A stretch of 64,000 nucleotides of DNA from Apostichopus japonicus (Eukaryota; Echinodermata; Holothuroidea; Aspidochirotida; Stichopodidae), in NCBI RefSeq assembly GCF_037975245.1, contig NC_092579.1, positions 16,208,178 to 16,272,177 of the forward strand. The letters are read 5' to 3'. Under the pieces are notes generated by a model. It made no database searches, was not told the DNA's origin, and was given only the letters and a program-made list of their open reading frames with translations. The first letter of the stretch is position 1. The number at the start of each line of letters is the position of its first letter. The position numbers and the translations under genes were made by a program. Below are positions 23,867 through 33,682 of this stretch, piece by piece.

Positions 23867-25859
23867 AACTCATATATAGTGTATATCGTGCATTTTAGTG
23901 TCAACCGGTAGCATTACAAATTGTACTTTGGACCCTCAAAAAATGAAAAAAAGAGAACTCATTTTAAGTGTATTCCAATTAATGGCTGCATGTCTATATA
24001 TGGCCAAATTCTGTAGGAAAGCTTTTACAATTTAAGAAGGTTACCTCTAAATGACTTTTGAATTCATCGATATGTCAGCATATAACACTACTTACATAAA
24101 TCACTTACAAATTTTCAGCCAAATCAACGGGGTAAATTGCAATGTGGCAGTTATTTGAACACAATGGCTTAAAGCGACAGTATTTTTCAGGGCTGTAGCA
24201 AGGCTGTAGCAGGCTTGTAGCAGGCATGCACTGTCATAAAAGCTCAGATTGAAGCTTACAGCCGGACAAACAATCAAAGTAATAAACCATATCCCTAGGC
24301 CTATCATGCATGCATTAACGGCACATGCAGTAACATTCAAACACTGAACAATATCACCTTAACTCTCCTAACGTGGGTCAGACACATTCGTAGAAGGAAA
24401 GAAGGAAAATGTGACCATTTCCGATATATTTAATTCATTTGGGAATACAAATGCGAAAAAGCAATTAAACTATCAACATGCTGCAGATTCTTTCAGTTAT
24501 CTATCACTTAAGAATTTTAATGGTTCGACGCAAGGGAGCAATCAGGCATGAACTCTCAGCCTTTTTAAGGTAATTCCATGGACATGGTAGGCATTCAGTT
24601 GGTACATCGGTATCAATTAGTTCTAGCCTAATGTTCAAGCTCCCTTTTTCGAAATCTTCTAGAAAACACCCGGGTGAATCATTCAATTACAATCAGAACG
24701 CATGGTCTTTGTTCTGCTCCTTTATTTTAATGGTTCGACACAAGGGAGCAATCACGCATGAACTCTCAGCCTTTTTAAGGTAATTCCATGGACATGGTGG
24801 GCAGTCAGTTGGTACATTGGTATCAATTAGTTCTAGCCTAATGTTCAAGCGCCCTTTTTCGAAATCTTCTAGAAAACACCCGGGTGAATCATTCAATTAC
24901 AATCAGAACGCATGGTCTTTGTTCCGCTCCTTCACCTTTTTTTTTTAATGAAGTATTGAGTAATAGTGAAATGGAACATCTTTGCACATAGATTGGTAAA
25001 AGTGTATCAATTCTACTAGATTTGTAGTAATTTTGGCATGAAAAGTAATTGGCAAAAGTAATTTTGGCATGAAAATATCTCTGCTGCAAGTACATTTCAA
25101 TCCAATCAGAGAATACATGGGGAGGGGGGGGGGTTGATATTAAGCATGTAATATTTCTTCTGACTTCTATTCTTCCATAATTGACTCAGCATATAGCCTT
25201 ATTTATATTTACCGAAGAATTAATACATTAAATACAAAATTTTGTAAGCTGTGATTAGAAAGTGTAATTTTGACTTTATTTAACAAATGCAAAATTGACC
25301 TAAAATCTGGCACTTTGGTTTAATGGATTGAATTGAGTAAACATGAGTAAAATTGCTAGATTATTGAAGTTATAATTAATATTTAGGAAAAAACTGAATA
25401 AAAAGAAATTTAATAAAACCTCATACTAACTCTGGTCGATGTTTAGTTGGAATAAAATTTATGTCTGGGTAGAACTTTTTCACTTGGAGACTATTTTACT
25501 AAATAAACTATTAAAGTAAGTTTATCTCCGCTTGACCCGAGATTGTCTTTGTCAGCTCTAGAATGTAGCAGTGCAATCTTTCATAATCTACGAAGGGGGT
25601 AACAGCGTTCACAACCACCTTCAAGGAGAGAGGCAAGAAAACTTCTCTGTTCTTTAAATCTGTAAATATGTGACGTGTGAAATGAATAAAAGAAGTGGTT
25701 TTCATTGCGTTGTCAGTCTACAGAAATCACTTCATTCTGAGAAATGGAGTTGCGCCCCCCCCCAAAGAGTGCGTGTGTGTTTATCCGGAATGGGGAGGAA
25801 ATTTTGTATGCTGATGATTGTAAAGCACCGATTATAGCATTAAACTTGCGTGCCAAAGG
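23867..25859. other. Loop of the fold-back element, left part
   Basis: Unique-looking DNA between the inverted satellite arms. It includes the two-copy 210-bp duplication at 24515-24935. No domain was recognised. A run of G (25119-25134) and a run of C (25758-25766) are simple tracts. Confidence 0.4.
24515..24935. repeat. 210-bp tandem duplication, both copies open on the minus strand
   Basis: TTTTAATGGTTCGAC at 24515 recurs at 24725, and the copies differ at about a dozen sites. On the minus strand both keep a 60-codon frame beginning MNDSPGCFLEDFEKG and containing LNIRLELIDT and CPWNYLKKAESSC. Several differences change residues (TECLPCP against TDCPPCP). No family is recognised. It could be a duplicated exon or chance. 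Confidence 0.8.
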
Positions 25860-26616
25860 CAGGGGCGTAGCGAGCGGGGGGGTGTGGGGGGTGTCACACC
25901 CCCCCAATAATTTGGTCGCTGTCGGCAAATTTTGGGTCTGTCGGCAAAAGGAGAAAAGGTGAAGAGAGCGGAAGGGGAAGAACGAAGGAAAGCTGAATAG
26001 AAAAAGGAGAACGGGAGCTTCTTCCGTGCCAAATTTGACTTCAAATCAAATCAAATTTGACTTAAAATATGCACCAGATTGCATCTAAGGACGTTTCAAA
26101 ACTAAAAATTTTCCAAAGGGGAGGGGGGCACCCCTCCCCTTAGACCCCTCCCCCATTTCAGTCACCACTTCCAGATCCGTCGGCAAATCAAATTTGACTT
26201 AAAATATACATCAGATTGCATCTAAGGGCGTTTCAAAACTAAAAATTAGACCCCTCCCCCATTTCAGTCACCACTTCCAGATCCGTCGGCAAATCAAATT
26301 TGACTTAAAATATACACCAGATTGCATCTAAGGACGTTTCAAAACTAAAAATTTTCCAAAGGGGAGGGGGACACCCCCTCCCCTTAGACACCTCCCCCAT
26401 TTCAGTCACCACTTCCAGATCCGTCGGCAAATCAAATTTGACTTAAAATATGCACCAGATTGCATCTAAGGATGTTTCAAAACTAAAAAAATTGCCAAAG
26501 GGGAGGGGGACACCCCCTCCCCTTAGACCCCTCCCATTTCAGTCACCACTTCCAGATCCGTCGGCAAATCAAATTCTCCACACCCCCCCAACAAAAACCC
26601 CTTCGCTACGCCCCTG
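25860..26616. mobile_element. hAT-like non-autonomous element with internal tandem repeats
   Basis: Exact 8-bp direct repeats GCCAAAGG flank it (25852-25859 and 26617-26624). The ends CAGGGGCGTAGCGA are inverted copies of each other and have the CA...TG form of hAT termini. The interior contains four tandem copies (about 108-141 bp, from 26047 to 26572) of a block running from TCAAATTTGACTTAAAATAT through CAGATTGCATCTAAGG to CCACTTCCAGATCCGTCGGC. No transposase frame is present. The internal repeat matches part of the MITE at 13105-13584. Confidence 0.85.
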
Positions 26617-26635
26617 GCCAAAGGTGTTGCTTTTG

Positions 26636-27176
26636 TTTTGTTGGTTGGCTGGTCCAAGGCGTGCTGGTTTTGATTAGGGCCTTAAGGAGTTTTTCAGGTC
26701 CTGTTACATTCATAAAGTGATGATTTATTGTAAAGTTTAAATGGCCAAGCACTCTTTGGACCGGGCAAGACGCATTATGGTACTGTTCTACATTGTCCTT
26801 AGAGTTCATATGACCCATTGGTTAGGTTGTCCAAGGGGTGCTTGTTGTAGTTGGGACCTAAAGGTTTTTCTTTCAGATCCTATTACATTCATCCAAAAAT
26901 TGTTGGTCATTTTAATTGGTCAAGCACTCTTTGGACCAGGCAAGACGCATTATGGTATCCTTCTACAATTGTCTTAAGAGTTCATATAACCCATTGGTTA
27001 GGTGGTCCAAGGCGTGCTTGTCTTGATTAGGGCATAAAGTGATTTTTCAGGTCCCGTTACATTAATTTAAGAACTGATGAAGTAGTGGTCATTTCAATTG
27101 GTCAAGAACTCTTTGGACCGGGCAAGATGCATTATGGTACCCTTGTACATTGTCATTACGAGTTCATATGACCCAT
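26636..27176 (-). repeat. ~180-bp satellite, inverted right arm
   Basis: Three monomers in inverse orientation to the array at 16339-23866, seen by GACGCATTATGGTAC, CAAGCACTCTTTGGACC and GTTCATATGACCCATTGG. The innermost monomer shares the CTTAAGGAGTTTTTCAGG variant with the innermost left-arm monomer (inverse complement near 23512). Confidence 0.9.
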
Positions 27177-27460
27177 AGATAAACCTCTTTCCACGGCCAA
27201 ATGTTGAACATCTTGTAAGAATGCTTTCATTTTGCCATAGGTGTTACGTCGATACCATGATTGTCGAATAAGTATAACTGAACAGGTAGCAGCTGTTTCT
27301 CATTCGTGAATGTCGAACGAGGAATGGGGAATAAGTATCTAACTTCACACCGGTCTAGTTCACTAGTTTCGTAGGCAAACAACCCTACCGCAAGTATATA
27401 CTAGTACTAGTTCATAAGTTCGCAATAAGTATGGGCATAACATTAGGCCTAGTCCTACCT

Positions 27461-29381
27461 TCTTCAAAATGTAACGGTACTTAAACTATGCTCAAGCCTA
27501 TATATTATAGTCATTAACTAGGCGTAGTACTACGGGCCTAGGCCTAGTCACATATAACAAGGTGTAGTATCTTGATAGTAGGCTAATACCATTATCTGTA
27601 GGCTGACCGAAGTCACGTACAACCGCCTCTCCGTATGCTATCTTTTAATGAGAAGTTCTAAACATACTCAATATTAACTCCAAAGTAATGTCTACCGGTT
27701 TCAAATACATCTCTTTTCAACTAGACACCACAACTTTCCTTGTTTCATTTCGAACTGATAATCGGCATTTAGCAACCTTACTTCCCGTCTCGTCTCATCG
27801 CGGCTATTTACCATACTTTCCAATAATAATTACTGGTACTACTTTGGACCAATTAGGAGTGCCGGTTTCAATGACGTATTTAAACATGAAAGGGGACTGG
27901 CCGACACTTTAAAACTTCAAATTCAGCGGACATTTTGTTTCTACTTAACTTCTACTTAAGTTTCGGCTTCCTCGAAATTAGGAGACTTTTTATCTCGAAA
28001 CGTCGACTGTTCATCTTGAAATATTCAATTCGATTTCATTTCAGCTGTTTGTTGATATTTTATATTTTTTTGCCAAATTTTCTTTTTTTTTGTTCCCCAT
28101 TTTTTTAAAACAAGATATTTAAAGCTACACTTACACAATGCATACGGTAATTGTTATTGTTTTATATAGGCTACATATATATGAATAGATGTAGTAGAGT
28201 CAGTTTCAAAACGTACAAGGGATAACTGGTACGTCGAGCTTCCAAGAGCTTAGGGTGTATGGTTGACCGACTTCGATGAAAGACAAGACTAGAAAACATC
28301 CATATTAATGAGGCAGGGCACGCGACAGACGCGCTTGGCGGGAACTTCATTTCAAACTTTAGGATCGGAAGAGAAGCAGTGTAACCTTTTACAGACTAAT
28401 GCGGGCTGCTTGAAGACGTGGGGTTTCTACATGAGAATCAACATGTCAGTATTGGCATAAAATGTTGGGAATGCAGGCTGCTTTGCAGTGAAGGTGAGTA
28501 ATCTTATTTAAGTTACTTTTGTTTTGGCTGAGGAATGCAAAACATCTTAAAGAGATTGCTAATCATGTGCGTAACTGTAAAATAATTATAACACCAAATG
28601 CTTGTAAACAGAAGGCATACGTCAGATATCTTAAGTGCAACGTGTTTGGCCTTTACGTAACGGTAATGCTAAGTGTGAATAGGCCCTGTTGTAGTCACAG
28701 AAGCTAGCTTGTTTTACCCGAGCTCATTTAATATATATACATATTCCTGGGTTACTGTTTGTAAAGATGCAAGGGGAGAAATATATTAGTAGAGCATACA
28801 CATCCATGGTGTTTAGTCCATCTGTGTCTTGGACTCTCTTCAATCATACTTTCCCTTTGGTTTTCTTTCGAAATAATCCCAAGGTAAACTGTTGACTGTG
28901 TTGAGATGCAACATTTGTTCAACCCAAATTTATACAAAAACCATCATTTATACAAACATGACAAATGTAATAATTAATGGCCAATACAAGAACAATGAAT
29001 CTCAAGTGGCTCTATGATGTCATATATGTAAACTTGATTAGTTATCTAGCCTTGTGTGTAAAGAAGCATTAAATCTGTATCATATCTCCCAAATGAAATG
29101 AGATATTTGCTTATATGTTTGGAGAAGTAATGCTTTGCATTTATCACATGAACCAAGAATGATTTTAGGATTATTGCCTTCTTTTAAAAGAGTAGTGCAA
29201 ACTCTAGCTAGGCTGCTCTACTATTAATTGATGTTTTGAGATACCATTCATATTAAAGACGAGAAAAAAATGTTATCTTTCACCATACTTGTTCATGCGG
29301 TTAAGTAGGCTATACGTCTATATATGTTATGACATGACCAAATTTTAAGTTACTGTTGATTAATCTAGTCAAAGTAACCTA
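27461..29381. other. Unassigned stretch, possible non-coding first exon near 28.2-28.5 kb
   Basis: No protein domain was found. From about 28240 to 28493 the sequence is richer in CpG than its surroundings and ends GCAGTGAAG followed by a consensus donor, GTGAGT (28494-28499). It could be the 5' exon of a plus-strand gene. No matching acceptor exon was fixed, though exon-like sequence is seen at 31436-31496. Confidence 0.25.
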
Positions 29382-29389
29382 TGAACACA

Positions 29390-30946
29390 GAGGGATGTGC
29401 CCAGGATTTCCTGAGTGCCGGGTATACTGATCGCCGTCCTGGGGGAGGGTCTTAGGGGAGGGGTGTTTTTTGGATTTATGAAGGTGCTCACATGCCAAAT
29501 AATGGCACTTGTTTAGCTTTTTCAGTATACACAAGTGCTAGTTTTGCTAACAATTTACATTTTTTTTTTTTTCAATTTATGTTGAATATATTGTTAACAA
29601 TGTCGGGATTTTAGATGAAAATAGTGCTGGGCGGGATTCACGATTTTTAAGACAGTGCTGGGCGGTAATTTTTAGTGCTGGACGGGGCTCAGATGCCAAA
29701 TACCCTGGCCCTTGCGTAGCTTTTTCAGCACACACAAGTACTAGTTTTGCTAACAATTTACATTTTTTTATTTTATTTTTCAATTTATGTTGAATGTATT
29801 GTTAACAATGTCAGTATTTTAGATGAAAATAGTGCTGGGCAGGATTCACGATTTTTAAGACAGTGCTGGGCGTTAATTTTTAGTGCTGGGCGGGGCTCAG
29901 ATGCCAAATACTGGCAATTGCGTAGCTTTTTCAGCACACACAAGTACTAGTTTTGCTAACAATATACTTTTTTTTTTTTAATTTCAATTTATGTTGAATA
30001 TATTGTTAATAATGACGGGATTTTAGATGAAAATAGTGCTGGTCGGGTTTCACGATTTTTAAGACAGTGCTGGGCGGTAATTTTTAATGCTGGGCGGGGC
30101 TCACATGCCAAATACCCTGGCCCTTGCGTAGCTTTTTCAGCACACACAAGTACTAGTTTTGCTAACAATCTACATTTTTTAATATTTTTTCAATTTATGT
30201 TGAATATATTGTTAACAATGTCGGGATTTTAGATGAAAATAGTGCTGGGCGGGATTCACAATTTTTAAGACAGTGCTGGGTGGTAAATTTTAGTGCTGGG
30301 CGGGGCTCAGATGCCAAATACTGTCAATTGTATAGCTTGCACACACAAGTACTAGTTTTGCTAACAATTTACATTTTTTTTTTAAATTTCAATTTATGTT
30401 GAATATATTGTTAATAATGACAGGATTTTAGATGAAAATAGTGCTGGGCGGGATTCACGATTTTTAAGACAGTGCTGGGTGGTAATTTTTAGTGCTGGGC
30501 GGGGCTCAGATGCCAAATACCCTGGCCCTTGCATAGCTTTTTCAGCACACACAAGTACTAGTTTTGCTAACAATCTACATTTTTTAATATATTTTCAATA
30601 TATGTTGAATATATTGTTAACAATGTCGGGATTTTAGATGAAAATAGTGCTGGGCGGGATTCACGATTTTTAAGACAGTGCTGGGTGTTAATTTTTAGTG
30701 CTGGGCGAGGCTCAGATGCCAAATACCCTGGCCCTTGTGTAGCTTTTTCAGCACACACAAGTACTAGTTTTGCTAACAATTTACATTTTTTTTTTTTTTT
30801 TTCAATTTATGTTGAATATATTGTTAACAATGTCGGGATTTTAGATGAAAATAGTGCTGGGCGGGATTCACGATTTTTAAGACAGTGCTGGGCGGTAATT
30901 TTTAGTGCTGGGCGGGGCTCAGTGCCGCCCAGCGAGGGCACAGCCC
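29390..30946. mobile_element. Element with 8-bp target duplication, filled by ~205-bp repeats
   Basis: Exact TGAACACA copies flank it (29382-29389 and 30947-30954). The ends GAGGGATGTGCCC and, inverted, GGGCTGTGCCC form a short imperfect inverted repeat. The 8-bp duplication suggests a hAT-like element; the short ends leave the family open. Nearly all of the interior is the tandem array described separately. No transposase is encoded. Confidence 0.65.
29480..30925. repeat. ~205-bp tandem array, about seven copies
   Basis: CTCAGATGCCAAATA (or CTCACATGCCAAATA) recurs near 29489, 29688, 29897, 30101, 30307, 30507 and 30711. Each copy also carries GCACACACAAGTACTAG, a T-run, TATGTTGAATATATTGTTAA and AGTGCTGGGCGGGATTCACG. 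Copies are 90% or more alike by eye. Confidence 0.95.
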
Positions 30947-31435
30947 TGAACACATAAAGGTGCCGTCAAAATGTTAAGATCCTTTTCTCGATAATTGCTG
31001 CAAAATGTTGAACTGATCGCATTCTGATGGAAGCGTAATCAAAAATGTTGTTGAATAGGCCTATGTTGAATGGAGATCATCACTTTTTGCTGCAAATTGT
31101 GGAAATGATGAGTTTCTGACGTGAGCATAAGTTGTCTTTTTGTTTCCAAATGTTGCAATGAGTGACAATTGTTAGTAATTTTGTAGGAAAAGTTGAAATT
31201 CCTCTCTTATTACATTAAAGAAATTTCTCATTTTGTTGCAAAATGTCAATATATATCCATGAAGATGAAAATTTTGACGATACGTTCTTAAACGTTTCTT
31301 ATTTTATGGGACTTTCTTTCTTAGATACGTTTGCTGGGACCAGGAAACCTACAAGGATTGCAATTTAAATTTAGGGTATACTCGAAACAAAATTAAGGAG
31401 AAACTTAACGTACAATTCTACTGGTTTGCTTCTAG

Positions 31436-31496
31436 AACGATGACAATGCGGACGAGGACCAAGACGAAAGATCGACGGAAGAACAAAAGGAACCAG
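31436..31496 (+). other. Exon-like acidic segment just upstream of the PLE
   Basis: Acceptor TTTGCTTCTAG is followed by an open segment reading NDDNADEDQDERSTEEQKEP and a GT at 31497. The donor (GTTATG) is poor. A second frame across the same DNA (from about 31326, YVCWDQETYKDCNLNLGYTR) is also open for 70 codons. It may be a host exon or decayed 5' sequence of the PLE. Confidence 0.2.
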
Positions 31497-31563
31497 GTTA
31501 TGAACTACACAGAAGTAGAACAAACAACGGTGTAGTAGTGGTATCATATATATAAATTCTCAA

Positions 31564-32753
31564 TTCTACACAGAGGAAGCCAACAGACTACTCGGCAACA
31601 CTCAACACTACAAACTCCTAGATTCTGATCCTACTCAAGAAATCACACAAAACGTGAAAAGAGTCATCCAAAAGATAGTCTCTAACGGTTCCATTGACCG
31701 CAAGTTAGGCCAAAACCTCCTGGAAAACTACCCAAAACCTGGTCGCTTTTATTTTCTGCCTAAAATTCACAAAGAAAGCAATCCCGGGAGGCCCATAAAA
31801 TCGGGTAATGGCACAGCGACTGAAAAAATTCCCAAATTCGTGGATCTCCTCATCCAACCTCTCATTTCGGCCCTACCGTCCTATGTGCAGGACACTACGG
31901 ATTTCATCCGGAAAATTGGGGAAATAAAAAATCTTCCCTTATCTTCTCTGTTAGTTTCCTTGGATGTGTCTTCGTCATACACAAATATCCCTAACGAAGA
32001 GGGCATTTCGGCCTGCACAAAAGCATTCAAACCGAAACGTGGCTAAACCCCCACGAAGAAAGAATTGGCCGAATTAATGCAACTTACCTTGACCAACAAT
32101 AATCTGGTATTTGGCAACAAACACTACCTCCAAATTCATGGCACCGCAATGGGTACCAAAATGGTACCGTCTTTTGCCAACATCTTTATGGGAAACTTCG
32201 AGAAAGAATTTTTATCTCGACAAAACTTGAAACCACACACGTGGTTACGTTACATTGATGATATCTTTATGATATGGACCCATGGTGAGGGAAATCTAAA
32301 ACTCTTCATTGATGGCATAAACTCGTTTCATCACACTATCAAATTCATTGCTGATTTTTCTGGACATGGCATTCACTTTCTGGACACCACCGTGACCCTA
32401 CAAAATGGTTCACTCAAAACAGACTTGTTCAATAAACCCACGAACAAGCACAACTACCTCATACCAAGCAGTTGCCATCCACGTCACTGTACCAGAAATA
32501 TTCCGATTTTGATTCACGCACTAAAGAACTGTCACAACACCTCCTAAATAGACAGTATTTTCGGGGTACTATTGAAAATGCCATCAAAAAGGCTAAAAGC
32601 AAACCCCGTACCGAAACATTGACGTACAAAACTCGTCAAACCAGTTCCAAAAGGGTACCATTGGTTACTGAATTCCACCCTGGTCTCCCACCACTGGCTA
32701 ATATTCTGGCATTCAGAAGAATTTTCACCTACTTCAAGGCACCGAACGCCTGA
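31564..32753 (+). pseudogene. Penelope-like reverse transcriptase, broken
   Basis: Family-typical motifs appear in order: GRFYFLPKIHK (31742), GRPIKSGNGTATEKIP, then motif A as LVSLDVSSSYTNIP (catalytic Asp) near 31960. A TAA follows at 32044-32046. The same frame then resumes with [18 protein letters not shown] (motif B region), [10 protein letters not shown] (motif C, two catalytic Asp, near 32250) and IHFLDTTVTL. A frameshift near 32475 moves the thumb part (DFDSRTKELSQHLLNR through FHPGLPPLAN) into another frame that ends at 32753. PLE RTs are related to telomerase and prime at DNA ends or nicks (family knowledge). The fingers N-terminal to this point are missing. Confidence 0.9.
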
Positions 32754-32770
32754 AATCAGTATTCCCATAA

Positions 32771-33307
32771 TTACCTGTCATCGCTTTTAAAAGACCCAGC
32801 AACCTACGGGATATCTTAGTTCGGGCATCCTTTCGGGATGACACCCCATTAGGGGAGAGCAAAACAGAAACTACAGGATCATCGCCCTGTACACAAAATT
32901 GCAAAACGTGCTTACTTGTCGATTCGACCGGGGCCTTTCAGAGCAACCAAACCAAACGCACGTTCCAAATTCGGCACAAAATTAACTGCCTATCCAAAAA
33001 TGTCATTTACCTCATCTACTGCAATATTTGTAACGTACGATACATTGGAGAGTCAAAACACACTCTTAGAATGAGAATGACACAACATAGATCGGCGATC
33101 AAAACAAAAAAGATCTACCAACCTGTTGCAAATCACTTCAATCTCCAAAATCATTCAATTGAGAATTTGCGTGTTATTGCCATTGACCAGAACGATTCTT
33201 GGACAGATAAATCTAGGAAAGCGAAAGAAAATTTTGCCACGAGCAAAAGAGTAACAACGTTTGTGTATTTGTATTGCAATGATTTAAATATTTATATGCC
33301 AATTTGA
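32771..33307 (+). pseudogene. PLE linker and GIY-YIG endonuclease, unit 1
   Basis: After a TAA at 32768-32770 the frame is open for 178 codons. It contains the Cys-rich linker PCTQNCKTC typical between RT and endonuclease in PLEs, then VIYLIYCNICNVRYIGES, the GIY-YIG core, and LRMRMTQHRSAI with the expected catalytic Arg. Related PLE proteins usually continue after KENF with W-I and a P-x-G-L-N-like end. Here the frame runs straight into repeat B (ATSKRV...) and stops after YMPI, so the natural C-terminus has been replaced. Confidence 0.85.
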
Positions 33308-33504
33308 AGAGTGTTTAAAAAAAACATATTGCATCATTTAGTTAAAGAAATGCCTGATTGTTCGTTTCTAGTTTATATTTTATAGATGTTTCAGACGTTC
33401 CCAGCCAGCAATACCACCTTCCACAACTCACCGGCTACCTTCCCCCAGCCTTTTGCCACGAGCAAAAGAGTAATAACGTTTGTGTATTTGTATTGCAATG
33501 ATTT
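33232..33504 (+). repeat. B repeat block of unit 1 (one full plus partial)
   Basis: The B monomer starts TTTTGCCACGAGCAAAAGAG and ends CTACCTTCCCCCAGCC; the next copy begins at 33451. The first 28 codons of B are read as the tail of the endonuclease frame. The last partial copy stops at CAATGATTT, where spacer C begins. Confidence 0.9.
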
Positions 33505-33682
33505 GTGTCCTGGGTATGACTCTAAACTACATCCAGTAGTGGGGCCTTGACTTGGGAAAGTTGAGGTTCTGGGGAGTGTGGAGCTGCCCCTTAGCCACTA
33601 TTGCTCCCAGGTGTGCCCTGACCCGGGGCATGAGTACCTGCTTAGGGTCCCAATTATGGGTGAAATAATATCAGCTCTACTG
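33505..33682 (+). repeat. Spacer C (178 bp), first copy
   Basis: It begins GTGTCCTGGGTATGACTCTA and ends ATATCAGCTCTACTG. It is GC-richer than B and sits at the end of every unit, unchanged apart from a few single-base differences. It has no clear tRNA-like A and B boxes and no open frame of note. Origin unknown; it may be a fragment of another repeat trapped when the composite unit formed. Confidence 0.9.

Larger units (their letters stand above)
16033..27460. mobile_element. Large fold-back-like element with satellite arms
   Basis: The outer ends share blocks in inverted orientation. Left GGTAGGTCTAGG pairs with the inverse complement of right CCTAGTCCTACC. Left ACCGGTGTGAAGTTAGA and GTTCGACATTCGCGAAT pair with right TCTAACTTCACACCGGT and ATTCGTGAATGTCGAAC. 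The satellite begins on both sides after the same GAGGTTT...ATGGGTCATATGAACTC junction. The ~180-bp satellite then runs inward, forward on the left and inverted on the right, and the innermost monomers of both arms share GAAAAACTCCTTAAGGCCC. Known fold-back elements (Drosophila FB, sea-urchin TU) have this plan of long inverted arms made of tandem repeats. No transposase frame of its own was found, and outer limits and target duplication are not fixed. Confidence 0.55.
31564..33682 (+). mobile_element. PLE unit 1: least truncated Penelope-like copy
   Basis: This copy heads the array and is the only one with RT sequence upstream of the ATTAATGCAACTT junction (32073). It holds RT, linker and GIY-YIG segments, one full 218-219-bp B repeat plus a partial one (33232-33504), and spacer C (33505-33682). 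It lacks the 20-bp deletion found in all later units, so it is closest to the parent copy. It is dead: stops at 32044 and 32768 and frameshifts near 32475 and 32710. The 5' boundary is not visible; RT similarity starts near FYTEEANRLLG at 31564. Confidence 0.9.

Noticed and set aside
31285-31330. Minus-strand AAGTCCCATAAAATAAGAAACG, partly like a hammerhead core
   Set aside because: The CTGATGA box is absent and helix II cannot form.
33505-33682. Spacer C as a tRNA-derived SINE
   Set aside because: No convincing A box and B box at the expected distance on either strand.
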